A stretch of DNA of 64,000 nt. It comes from CALMEC01 sp963777565. Lineage in GTDB: Bacteria > Actinomycetota > Thermoleophilia > Miltoncostaeales > Miltoncostaeaceae. How positions within the stretch are numbered: the stretch's first letter is position 1; each line of letters starts with the position of its first letter. The translations under genes were made by a program, and so were the position numbers. Under the pieces are notes generated by a model, which did not search any database, had not been told where the DNA came from, and saw only the letters and a program-made list of their open reading frames with translations. Shown here piece after piece: positions 17,822 to 26,156 of this stretch. Where the stretch lies: assembly GCA_963777565.1 (NCBI GenBank), contig CAVZQZ010000008.1, positions 186,001 through 250,000 of the forward strand, given 5' to 3'.

Positions 17822-19656
17822 CGTCCACCGTCACCCAGACGGCGCCGTCGCCGACCGTAACCTCCGTTGGCCGCCCCCCAAGCGCGATCGTCGCGACAGG
17901 TCTGCGGGTCGTCGGATCGATTCGCAGCACCGTGCCGTCGAGGGCGTCAGCGACCCACACGCCCCCGGCGCCGGCCGCCACGCCGCTGGCGCCACGACCC
18001 GTGGCCAGCGTGTCGGTAACGCGGTTGGTGAGCGGGTCGATGCGGACGACGCGGTCGTCGATGGGGCCCGTGACCCACACCCCGTCCGGGCCCGCGGCGA
18101 TGCTCCGCACGCCGAACCCGACATCGATCGCTGCGACGATCCGGCCCGCGCGATCGAGCCGCCAGACCCGGCCGTCGGTGGGGTCGCCGGCGATCCAGAG
18201 GTCGCCGGACCCGATGCTCATGTCGCACTGGCAGTTGCGTCTCGTCTCGGTGGTGCGCGGCTCCGCATACGGGATGAGCGTCTGCCACGCCATCCTGATC
18301 GCGCCGAAGCGGTCGTCGAAGCGCTCCACGTACGGGCAGGCCGACGTCGCGATCCCATAGCCGGGTGCCGCGGCGATGCTGCAGTCGAGCGACGCGACGC
18401 CCGCGCGGCGCTGACCGGTGACCGCGTCGTACGGGGTCAGGCTCCCCGATCGAACCCGGGGCCGTCGCTCAGGACGTACACCGTGCCGCCGAGGATCGCG
18501 ACGCCGCGGGGCGCGCCGATGGCCGAGACGAGGCGCACCTCACCCGACGCCGGGTCGACCTGCCACAGCGCCTGGCCCTGCGGCGACACGACCCAGACGC
18601 GCCCCGCGCCCGCGGCGACCTCCCCCGGGTGCGGGCCCAGCGTGAACCGCCCGGTGACGGTGTCGGTCGCCGGATCCACACGCACCACCGACCCCGAGGG
18701 GGCCGCCGCCGCCGGTCCCGCTCCCTGGGCAAGCAGCATGACAATGACCGCGACCGCGATCGCGACGAGGGTGGCGACCACACCGATCGCGGGCAGCAGG
18801 CGGCTTCGGCCCCGCTGCAGACCGAGTGCCGTCTCGAGGTCGGCGACGAGCTGACCGCAGGTCGCAGGCCGCTCGTCGGGATCCTTCGCCATCGCGCGGG
18901 CGACGACGGCATCGACAGCCGGCGGATCCCGCGCCGGCGCTCGCTCAGCGGGGGCGGCTCCTGCTCGAGGTGCGCGTAGATCAGCGCGACGTCCGACGCC
19001 TCCGGGAACGGTAGCGTCCCGGTGAGTGCCTCGAAGAGCAGGCAGCCGAGCGCGTAGACGTCGGCCCGGCCGTCGACTGCGTCGCCGCGGATCTGCTCGG
19101 GTGCGACGTACTCGAGCGTCCCCATCAGCTGCCCGTCGGCCGGTCCGCGGTCGGTCGCGCTCTGGGTGAGGCCGAAGTCCGCCAGGTAGACGTGCTCGCG
19201 CCCGTCCTGCCGGTCGATGAGGACGTTGGAAGGCTTCACGTCACGGTGCACCAGACCGCGCGCGTGGGCGGCGTCGAGCGCGTCGGCGACCTGGCAGACG
19301 ATCGCGATCGCGCGCGGCGGGACAGGGCGCCCTCGCGGCGAAGCAGCGCCTTCAGGTCGGTGCCCTCGACGTAGCGCATCGCGATGAACAGGCGCCCGTC
19401 GGCCTCGCCGGCCTCGTAGATCGGAATCACGTTCGGGTGGTCGAGCGCGGCGGCGAGCCGCGATTCGCGCAGCAGCCGCTCGCGAAAGCCGGCGTCGTCC
19501 GCGAAACGCGGACGAGAGGAGCTTCAGTGCGACGGGCCGGTCGAGTCGAGCGTCGCGGGCGCGGTACACCTCGCCCATCCCGCCCCGACCGACGAGCTCT
19601 TCGACCCGATAGCCGGAGAGCTCGTCGCCGATTGCGATCCGTCCCGTTGACGTCAC
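17814..19656 (-). pseudogene. Transmembrane Ser/Thr kinase with extracellular beta-propeller, frame-disrupted
   Basis: The kinase lobe has the glycine loop ELVGRGGMGEVYRARD, VALKLL lysine, catalytic HRDVKPSNVL, ADFGLTQ and a VAPEQ activation segment. One membrane helix follows (GVVATLVAIAVAVIVMLLAQ, near 18740-18800). The outside part is a YVTN/NHL-type propeller with repeated WV-P-G and V-R-IDP units down to 17814. Four frame changes are needed (about 19505, 19320, 18920, 18440), and the span is not a multiple of three. GTG 19656 has a GGGGGA site. It may be a working sensor kinase obscured by sequence errors; the propeller and kinase motifs are well kept. Confidence 0.75.
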
Positions 19657-19775
19657 CGTCCCCCGACCCCTTCTCGTGCGGGCACTCTTGCCCACGTCCT
19701 GGAGCAACGCAAGATGCAGAGAGGGCTACTCAAGGCTGAGGTGCCCTCCATTACAGGAGCACCGTTGCTGGGCGA

Positions 19776-20342
19776 TCATGCGCAACCTCTCGCGGTGCCG
19801 AGTTCGTTCGTGACATGTGAGCGGGCCGTCTCGACATGCTGGGACGTCACGTCGCTCCGGCGGTAGTGGATGCGTCCGACGTAGGTCGACGTGCCCGTGG
19901 CGACGTCATCCACGAAGTAGAGAATCCCGCGGGCGTGCCGGAACCCGTTGGTGCCTCCGACAACGGGGTGGGTACAGCGGCCGCTGACAAGGGCACCTGT
20001 CGTGAGATCCACCTTCCCGTAGAAGGTGAAACTGAAATGCAGGGTGCCGGAGGGATCCCGCCGATCGCAGATGCCACTGCTGTTCGCGTCGACGCAACCG
20101 TCGAAGTGCTCCTCACCGGTCGCCTGGAAGGTCCCTTCCGCGGGCTGGACGGCCGTGATGTTGAACGAATCCGTCGTCCAGCCACCGATGAGACCGCCCG
20201 CCATGGTTGCGTGGGTCTCGTCGACCGGAGTCTGCAGGCCGGACACATGGACGGTCTTCGCGCTTGCGGGTGCTGCAAGGGCGAGCGATGCCGCGACGAT
20301 CGCGATCGCCCCGCCAAGCAGGGTTGAGTGGGTCGTCTTCAT
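19776..20342 (-). CDS. Secreted barrel-like hypothetical protein
   Basis: A 188-residue protein with a clear signal peptide (about residues 1-28, ending APASA). The mature part is rich in beta-strands and has VVGGTNGFRHARGILYFVDD, reminiscent of the GGTG-F-A-G strand of dirigent/allene oxide cyclase-like barrels. That similarity is only a pattern; no ligand or reaction can be assigned. It starts at ATG 20342 and is separated from the kinase gene by 119 bases. Confidence 0.7.
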   Translation of the reverse strand: MKTTHSTLLGGAIAIVAASLALAAPASAKTVHVSGLQTPVDETHATMAGGLIGGWTTDSFNITAVQPAEGTFQATGEEHFDGCVDANSSGICDRRDPSGTLHFSFTFYGKVDLTTGALVSGRCTHPVVGGTNGFRHARGILYFVDDVATGTSTYVGRIHYRRSDVTSQHVETARSHVTNELGTARGCA

Positions 20343-20541
20343 CTGGGTTCCTCCTCCGTCGCCGGCGGTGCCCTGTGCTCCGCCGCGAGTGGTGTCAGCC
20401 TCGGGTCAGACGCTTGAGCGGCGCTGGAGGTTCGCTGGTCGCGCTCGGAGATGTCGCGCCGCAGCATGCACGGGGGCAGCGGGCTCTCGCTTTGCAAGGA
20501 CCCGTTCGCGGGCCTTGAAGGGGAACTGCGAGCGACGAAAG

Positions 20542-20561
20542 CCCCGTCGCGACGGGGTTTT
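20542..20561. terminator. Hairpin next to tRNA-like fragment
   Basis: Positions 20542-20557 form a perfect 16-base palindrome (CCCCGTC/GACGGGG arms) with T-rich sequence on both sides (TTTT on plus; CTTTCG on minus). On the minus strand it lies 6 bases downstream of the tRNA-Asp-like 3' end at 20568, the position of a tRNA terminator. Confidence 0.65.
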
Positions 20562-20567
20562 CCGAGG

Positions 20568-20611
20568 CGGGAGCGCCGGGACTCGAACCCGCTGTCTCCG
20601 GATTGACAGTC
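20568..20611 (-). repeat. tRNA-Asp 3'-half fragment (possible att scar)
   Basis: These 44 bases match the anticodon loop to 3' end of tRNA-Asp at 24027-24070 with 41 of 44 identities, in the same orientation. The 5' half is missing, so no tRNA can be made. A terminator-like hairpin lies just downstream on the minus strand, whereas the intact tRNA-Asp has none in the 60 bases after its 3' end. This is what an integration into the 3' end of the tRNA would leave. Confidence 0.7.
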
Positions 20612-21084
20612 GCCCCGGGGTCGTGACGGCTCGTGTCGGTCCGCCCGGGGACCTGCTCCTGGAGCGGGATCAGGGTCGGGGCCGGACACCGCCGATGCCG
20701 GTCCGTGACTGTGTGTCCGACGTCGTTCGTTTGCAGCTGCGTTTGCAGGCACGGAGCCTGCGTGTACTGGCGACGGCCGTTGACGTGGGTTGATCGGGTA
20801 AGCCCCCACCCGGCACGGGTAGCGGGCACCCTGCGGGCAGGGATTGAGCGGATCCGAGCGCGGTCGCTCCGGCCGCGTTCGCCGAGGCCTCAGGGCGCAT
20901 GCGACCACGCGACCCGTCCGGTGCGGTCTGCCGGCCGCGCCGTTCACCGGCGATGCTGGCGGGCTCGGCGCCTGTCCGCCGCGGCTCGACCCGGGCGCGA
21001 TCGTCGCACCCGCCGTCGGTGCACCCGCCGGTGGCCCGGATGCCGGGAGGCTCGCTACGCTGCATGTATCCGGGAGGGGAGTCG
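20612..21084. other. Intergenic, no gene seen
   Basis: About 470 bases between the tRNA fragment and pspA. All open frames here are Arg/Pro-rich and out of character for genes. The only useful signal is the strong GGGAGGGGAG ribosome site just before 21085. The pspA promoter should lie here but I cannot place it. Confidence 0.5.
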
Positions 21085-21867
21085 ATGGCAGGCTTGATGT
21101 CGCGGGCGTCGCAGATCGCGAAGGCGAAGGTGTCGAAGCTGCTGGACCGGGCCGAGGACCCGGCTGAGACGCTCGACTACTCCTACGAGAAGCAGCTGGA
21201 GCTCCTGCAGAACGTCAAGCGCGGCGTCGCCGACGTCGTCACGGCGAAGCATCGGCTGCAGCTGCAGGGCGACCAGCTGAAGCAAGCCGCCACGAAGCTC
21301 GAGGCGCAGGCGCGGGCGGCGCTCGACGCCGGCCGGGAGGACCTCGCTCGTCAGGCGCTGGAGCGGAAGTCCGGCATCGAGCAGCAGCTCGCGGCGCTGG
21401 ATCAGCAGGCTGCGCAACTCGAGGTGCAGCAGGAAAAGCTGATCGAGAGCCAGCGTGTGCTGCAGGCGAAGATCGAGGCGTTCAGGTCGCAGAAAGAGGT
21501 GATCAAGGCGCAGTACTCGGCAGCCGAGGCGCAGGTCCGGGTCGGCGAGGCTGCGACGGGTATCGGCGAACAGATGGCCGATACCGGGCTAGCGATCCAG
21601 CGTGCGAAGGACAAGACCGAGCAGATGCAGGCCCGCGCCGCTGCGATCGACGAGCTGACGGCGTCCGGCGCGCTGGAGGATCTGACCGCGGGCGGGGAGA
21701 CGGACATCGATCGCCAGCTCGCCCAGATCGCCTCGCAGTCGCAGGTCGACGACGAGCTCGCCAAGTTGAAGGCCGAACTGGGTTCGGCCGCATCCCCGAA
21801 GGCGCTCGGCCCGGGAGCCGCGGGCACCGGCGGCGAGGGGAGTGGTGATCGTCCGGCTGATGGGTGA
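21085..21867 (+). CDS. pspA: PspA/IM30 (Vipp1) family membrane-stress protein
   Basis: A 260-residue coiled-coil protein with an amphipathic start (MAGLMSRASQIAKAKVSKLL), then long helices rich in Q, A, K and E (about 30-215) and a Gly/Ala-rich tail. This is the PspA/IM30 pattern: rods that coat and stabilise the inner membrane under stress. ATG 21085 follows GGGAGGGGAG with ideal spacing; in-frame starts upstream are in non-conserved sequence. A PspAA-like reading frame overlaps its 3' end, and PspAB and HtpX homologues lie convergent to it. Confidence 0.92.
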   Translation: MAGLMSRASQIAKAKVSKLLDRAEDPAETLDYSYEKQLELLQNVKRGVADVVTAKHRLQLQGDQLKQAATKLEAQARAALDAGREDLARQALERKSGIEQQLAALDQQAAQLEVQQEKLIESQRVLQAKIEAFRSQKEVIKAQYSAAEAQVRVGEAATGIGEQMADTGLAIQRAKDKTEQMQARAAAIDELTASGALEDLTAGGETDIDRQLAQIASQSQVDDELAKLKAELGSAASPKALGPGAAGTGGEGSGDRPADG

Positions 21868-22141
21868 CGGGCAGTCGCGGATCGGCCGTGCGCTTGTGGC
21901 GCGGTAGAACGCCATCGACGAGGCGGCCGTGCAGGGGCTGGGGGCGCAGGACAAGCGCGGGCTGCCGGCTCGTCTCGCCGAGTTGCGCGGTCTCGCCGCG
22001 ACCAGGGGGAGCGACTCGACGAGGCCAGCCTCGAGCCCTCCGAACTGATCATCCCCGTCCGACCTGTCGTTGGCAGAGGCCGCGGCACTGTTCCGCGAGG
22101 ACGGCCTCATCCCCGACCTGCCGGCCGAGCGAAGCGCCTAG
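21845..22141 (+). pseudogene. PspA-associated protein PspAA, interrupted
   Basis: GTG 21845 begins VIVRLMGDGQSRIGRALVAR, the start of the small PspAA domain that accompanies PspA in actinobacteria and archaea. A TAG at 21905-21907 interrupts it. The frame then continues NAIDEAAVQGLG and, after two further frame changes near 22000 and 22060, LDEASLEPSELIIPV and LSLAEAAALFREDGLIPDL to TAG 22141. The family pattern is complete but needs one stop and two frame changes removed. Errors in the sequence would explain it as well as true loss. Confidence 0.7.
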
Positions 22142-22707
22142 AGCGGCGCGCCGAAGAGCCCGAACCAGCGGCTCAGATCCTGCTCGATCGGGAGCTCCTT
22201 CTCCAGTTTCGCTTTCAGCTCGAGCTCGGCCGCGTTGTCGCGTTCCTGCTCCGACCCCGTCGGGACGAACGGCCAGAAGGCGCCGCGCTTGAACCCGTAG
22301 ATCCAGTAGACGGGATGCGCACCGCCGTCGAAGCGGAACACGGCGGCGAGCAGCTGCGAGCCGAAGCCACCCTGCTCCAACTCGGACGCGATGAGGTGGA
22401 CCGTCGCGACGAGGCTCTCGAACGCCGCACTCCGCACGACCAGCCATGCGAACCCGAGGTCGTCCAGCTTCCGCTCGACGCTCGAGCCTGCTTCGTTCGC
22501 GGCGACGTCGAGCAGCTGCCGCAGGTCGCTCTCGGCCCGGGCGAACTCGCCCGCCGACAGCGGCTTGAAGCACACGCCGGCCGCGCCCGACGGCCGAAGG
22601 CCGAGCTCGGTCTCGAGGGTGACCTGGGCCGTGGAGATCGCGAAGAGCCGCTCCTCCGCGGCGTCCTTCAGCTTCTTCCGCCCGAACAGGATGTCGCCGA
22701 GGCTCAC
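22138..22707 (-). CDS. PspA-associated protein PspAB
   Basis: A 189-residue soluble protein matching the PspAB family: VSLGDILFGRKK at the start, LETELGLRPSGAAGVCFKPL, a central helix pair, FRFDGGAHPVYWIYGFKRG and a C-terminal DLSRWFGLFGAPL. The family occurs next to pspA and htpX and is thought to take part in envelope-stress control; the biochemical role is unknown. GTG 22707 overlaps the htpX stop by 4 bases, so the two are one operon, convergent to pspA. Confidence 0.85.
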   Translation of the reverse strand: MSLGDILFGRKKLKDAAEERLFAISTAQVTLETELGLRPSGAAGVCFKPLSAGEFARAESDLRQLLDVAANEAGSSVERKLDDLGFAWLVVRSAAFESLVATVHLIASELEQGGFGSQLLAAVFRFDGGAHPVYWIYGFKRGAFWPFVPTGSEQERDNAAELELKAKLEKELPIEQDLSRWFGLFGAPL

Positions 22708-23624
22708 GTGGCGACCGGCCGGCCCATCTCGGCGGAGATCGCAGCCAGCCGGGCGAGCCGCTTCTCGAGCGGCGGGTGGTCCATGAAGAGCTCGGCGGCC
22801 GACTGCTTCACACTCGCCGGGATGATGAAGAACGCATTCATCCCCTCCACCTTCCGCAGGTCCTCGCGCGGGATCGCGGCGATCCGGCTCGAGATCTTCT
22901 GCAACGCGCTCATCAGCTGCTCCGGGGCGCCGGTGATCAGCGCCGAGCCACGGTCCGCCGCGTACTCGCGGTACCGGGAGAGGGTCCGGATCAGGACCCA
23001 GCTGATGGCGTACACGACCATTGACACCACCAGGACGAAGAGCCACACCGGGAACTGGCTGTTGCCGTCCCGTCGCCCGTAGCCCCCGCCGAACATCCCG
23101 CTGTAGAGCCCGACGCGCGTCAGCATCGCGGCCACCATGGCGAAGAAGCTGGCCATCGTCATGATGAGCACGTCCCGGTTCGCGATGTGCGAGAGCTCGT
23201 GGGCAAGGACGGCCTCGATCTCCTTCGGCTCGAGCCGCTCGAGCAGGCCACTGGTGACCGCGACCGCGGCGTGCTTCGGGTTGCGCCCGGTCGCGAAGGC
23301 GTTCGGGACGTCGGTCGGCACGACGGCGATGCGGGGCTTCGGCAGGTCGGCCATCGCGCAGAGCCGCTCGACCGTCTCGTGCAGTACGGGCGCCTCATCG
23401 CGCTCCACCACCTTGGCGCCGGACGCCATGAGCGCGATCTTGTCGGACGTGTAGTACTGGAGGAACGCCAGCCCGAGCACGATGATCAGCATCGGCGCGA
23501 GCCCAACGTTCAAGACCGAGAACAGCACGACCGCAAAGGCGACGTAGAGCGCCCCGAGCAGGAAGGTCGTGAACGCCATGCGCAGCGAGAGCCCCGCGTC
23601 GCGACCGAATGATCTTCGCTTCAT
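22704..23624 (-). CDS. htpX: HtpX-like M48 membrane zinc metalloprotease
   Basis: A 306-residue protease with two N-terminal membrane helices (about 16-56), the zinc motif H142-E-L-S-H146, two more helices (about 155-215) and the third ligand region RYREYAADRGSALITG. HtpX degrades damaged inner-membrane proteins. ATG 23624 gives the usual short cytosolic N-terminus; an in-frame extension to 23846 is Pro/Arg-rich and was rejected. It is coupled to PspAB by a GTGA overlap. Confidence 0.93.
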   Translation of the reverse strand: MKRRSFGRDAGLSLRMAFTTFLLGALYVAFAVVLFSVLNVGLAPMLIIVLGLAFLQYYTSDKIALMASGAKVVERDEAPVLHETVERLCAMADLPKPRIAVVPTDVPNAFATGRNPKHAAVAVTSGLLERLEPKEIEAVLAHELSHIANRDVLIMTMASFFAMVAAMLTRVGLYSGMFGGGYGRRDGNSQFPVWLFVLVVSMVVYAISWVLIRTLSRYREYAADRGSALITGAPEQLMSALQKISSRIAAIPREDLRKVEGMNAFFIIPASVKQSAAELFMDHPPLEKRLARLAAISAEMGRPVAT

Positions 23625-24026
23625 TCCAGACCTGATCCCACGGATCCTCCCCGATCTACGGTAGCGCGATGCGGCGTCCCGGTGCCGCCCGGCGGTGCCG
23701 ACGGCGCACGCCCCGGTGAGGGGCGCCGCCTCCATGGTGCGCGATGCCGGGCCCTGTCCCGCCGGCGGGCACGGCGTGAGGTTGGACGAGCCTCGGTGTG
23801 CCCCCCGGGGAGCCCGTGAACACGCGCGGGACACCCGGACGCGCACGCCGACGCCAAACCCGCCTTGGCTGATTCATCACCCGCGGTAAGCCAGGAAGCC
23901 CGGCAAATCGTCTGTCAGGTGCTGCAAGCCGTCAATCTCGCGGGGGAGGCACTCCTCCAAGCGGGTCACGCCGTCGACGGAGGATCCGTGGCGAGGAAGT
24001 TCGCGGTGAGCTGGCGCTTCAAGTGA
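23625..24026. other. Intergenic, no convincing gene
   Basis: About 400 bases between htpX and tRNA-Asp. A short plus-strand frame ends at 24023 with a plausible helical stretch (RQIVCQVLQAVNLAGEALLQ) but has no start with a ribosome site and no recognised family. No terminator hairpin follows the 3' end of tRNA-Asp. The htpX promoter should lie near 23640-23700, but no clear -35/-10 pair is visible. Confidence 0.5.
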
Positions 24027-24101
24027 CGGGAGCGACGGGACTCGAACCCGCGGCCTCCGGATTGACAGTCCGGTGCTCTAACCAAGCTGAGCTACGCCCC
24101 C
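24027..24101 (-). tRNA. tRNA-Asp (GTC anticodon)
   Basis: A complete cloverleaf: seven-pair acceptor stem with one G-U pair, D arm AGCTTGGTTA, anticodon stem CCGGA/TCCGG around loop CTGTCAA (anticodon GTC), and T loop TTCGAGT. The discriminator is G and CCA is not encoded. It lies 17 bases downstream of tRNA-Val on the same strand. Its 3' end is repeated in part at 20568 and 12960. Confidence 0.95.
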
Positions 24102-24118
24102 TCGGTGCGCACATGGCA

Positions 24119-24190
24119 TGGGCGGTGACAGATTTGAACTGCCGGCCCCCTGCTTGTAAGGCAGGTGCTCTACCACTGAGCTAACCGCCC
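24119..24190 (-). tRNA. tRNA-Val (TAC anticodon)
   Basis: A complete cloverleaf: acceptor GGGCGGT pairing with ACCGCCC, anticodon stem CCTGC/GCAGG with loop CTTACAA (anticodon TAC), T loop TTCAAAT, discriminator A, CCA not encoded. It is co-oriented with tRNA-Asp. Its 5' end overlaps the last ten bases of the antiporter reading frame, which suggests that the true antiporter C-terminus may differ from the one read here. Confidence 0.95.
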
Positions 24191-25565
24191 GCTTTCGCGC
24201 GCCCGGGAACGATACCAGCATCCGTCGGGACCGTATCTGCGGCCGGAACGCGGGCCGCGACGAATCGGAGGGTCGCGCCCTGCACCACGATCGAGGCGGC
24301 GGTCGCGACGAGCACGATCGACTCGGTCGCCCCCGCTTCGCCGAGCCCGTCCAGGGCCGGGTAGCCGGCGAGCAGCAGCGGGACGGCCCCTTTCAGCCCT
24401 CCCCAGGACCGGCACGGCACGCGTGCCCGCAGCCCGCGACGGCGCACGCGGGCGTGACGCGACGAACACCGCGACGAACGCAGCAGATCCCGCAGTGCCC
24501 ACACGTCGTCGACGCCGACCGCGCCCGCGAACGCCGCTCCGAGCAAGCCGAACAGGAGCGGCTCCGAGACGGCAGCCAGGGCCTCAGGGACCGCGTGCCG
24601 ACTCGCGTCCTGCTTGCCCCAGGCGTCCGACAGTGCGAGGCCGCTGATGTAGACCGCGAGGAAGCCGCTCCCGTGCAGTGACGCGGTCCCTGCGCCGACG
24701 ATGATCGCGCCCACCAGGAGTGGATAAAAAACCGCGAGGAAGCCGCTCCCGTGCAGTGACGCGGTCCCTGCGCCGACGATGATCGCGCCCACCAGGAGCG
24801 CGATCCCCTGCAGGCCGTCCTCCAGGTGGTGCGTCGCGCGGAGGACCCCGAGCAGGATGGCGGCCCCGACGATGCCACCGACGATTCCGATGCCGAGCTC
24901 CTCGATGAGCCGCAGCACGCCATCGCCGAACGATGCGCCCTCGGTTCCGAGGGCCGCGAGGGCGACCACCATGAACGAGATCCCGACCGGGTCGTTGAAG
25001 CCCGACTCGCCCTCGAGCACTGTGCGGGGCCGGCTCCCCGCGCGGCCACCCGAGCGGAGCGTCGCGTAAACCGCCGCCGGGTCGGTAGGCGAGAGGGCCA
25101 CGCCGACGAAGATCGCGAGGGACCAGTCCAGGCCGATGAGGTGACCGGCAACCGCAATGGCGCCTGCGGTGGCTGCGGTGCCCGGGAGGCCGAGGAGCAC
25201 GATCGGCCGCGCGTTCGCACGCCACGCCCGGAGGCCGGTCGACAGACCGCCCTGGAACAGGATCATGTAGAGCGCGACGGCGCCGATCTCCTGGAGGGGA
25301 AGGTCGCGCACGTCGTCGAACGGCGCGATGCCAGAGGATCAGAGAGAAAAATGTAGAGCGCGACGGCGCCGATCTCCTGGAGGGGAAGGTCGCGCACGTC
25401 GTCGAACGGCGCGATGCCAAGCAGCCCAATGGCGATGCCCGCGGCGAGGAACGCTCCCGGACCCGGTAGCCCGATCCGCTCGGCGAGCGGCGCGAGCGCC
25501 AGCGCGCCGGCCAGAAGGAGGGCGGTGACCAGCAGCTGAGGGAAGAAAGTCGGCGAATGCATCAT
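24181..25565 (-). pseudogene. CPA1-type Na+(K+)/H+ antiporter with two internal duplications and a frame problem
   Basis: The N-terminus (MMHSPTFFPQLLVTALLLAG) and membrane helices are those of a cation:proton antiporter, with SPTDPAAVYATLRSG, ESGFNDPVGISFMVVAL and GGLKGAVPLLLAGYPALDG. Two stretches of about 70 bases are tandemly repeated: 25259-25328 with 25350-25419 (N-terminal helix) and about 24655-24720 with 24732-24797. The copies are joined by AT-rich runs unlike the surroundings. A frame change near 24420-24490 scrambles helix 10. Without these the protein would be about 400 residues. It could be an assembly artefact over an intact gene. Confidence 0.75.
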
Positions 25566-25580
25566 CGTGCGGGCATCGGT

Positions 25581-25715
25581 AGCCGACCAGGCGTGTTCGA
25601 GGCGCGGCTCATCAGTGCCGTGGTCGCCATGAGCGTCGTGACGACGCTCATCACGCCGCACGCGCTTCGTGCGTTGGGGCGACGTAGCGGTGGCGCGACC
25701 GAGGACGGCACGCGA
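25581..25715 (+). pseudogene. C-terminal remnant of a CPA2-type antiporter
   Basis: On the plus strand, VFEARLISAVVAMSVVTTLI followed by TPHALRALGRRS has the pattern of the last membrane helix of KefB/NapA-like antiporters. No upstream part of such a gene exists; the sequence runs straight into the oppositely oriented CPA1 antiporter. It is either a leftover from a deletion or chance; the helix pattern is distinctive but short. Confidence 0.45.
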
Positions 25716-25754
25716 TGCCCGAGCGTCTCCAGGCGCGCGATGCCGCAGCGATCG

Positions 25755-25934
25755 TCAGCGCATGCGGCCGGGAGGTTCGCGGCCGCTTCCCGTGCACCGT
25801 TCGCATCGAACGGGAAGCATTCCTACGAGCGAGCTCTCCCAGATGGCACGCTGCCCCCAGCAGTGGAGGCACATCGGCGCGGGCTGCGCCTGGCGCACGC
25901 TGATGCGCGGGGGCGTGGTCGTGAACCGGTCCAT
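25755..25934 (-). CDS. Small zinc-ribbon protein (59 aa)
   Basis: ATG 25934 is preceded by a perfect AAGGAGGTGA ribosome site, strong evidence for translation. The product has two CxxC knuckles: CLHCWGQRAIWE and CERCTGSGR. The first matches the CPTCWGQRRIFE of the small protein at 34257, so the two are paralogues. Such ribbons bind zinc; the role is unknown. It lies in the 590-base gap between the antiporter and the ATP-grasp gene. Confidence 0.7.
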   Translation of the reverse strand: MDRFTTTPPRISVRQAQPAPMCLHCWGQRAIWESSLVGMLPVRCERCTGSGREPPGRMR

Positions 25935-26156
25935 CTGGTCACCTCCTTGGCGACGATCTACGTACCGTCAGGGTTGCGCGACAGGCGGCGGAATCGGCAT
26001 CGCCCGCTGTCCAGGATGCAACTGACATCGACTGGCCGAACGTCGGACGAGATGGGCGAATGGCGAGAAGTGGACGCCGCGTTTTGGCTCTGTGGCGAAG
26101 GACGCCCCTCCCGGGCAGGTCCTACCGTTCGCAACAACGCAGACGGAGGCGAGGGA

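Noticed and set aside
23826..24023. Short plus-strand frame before tRNA-Asp
   Set aside because: No start codon with a ribosome site and no recognised family; not reported as a gene.
12957..24101. Complete genomic island with integrase
   Set aside because: Only the tRNA-end repeats are visible; no integrase, transposase or conjugation gene was found, so only a scar is claimed.
25557..26156. N-terminal extension of the ATP-grasp protein to 25557
   Set aside because: The extension contains a different protein's C-terminal helix and low-complexity sequence; ATG 26157 has a good ribosome site and matches the family start.
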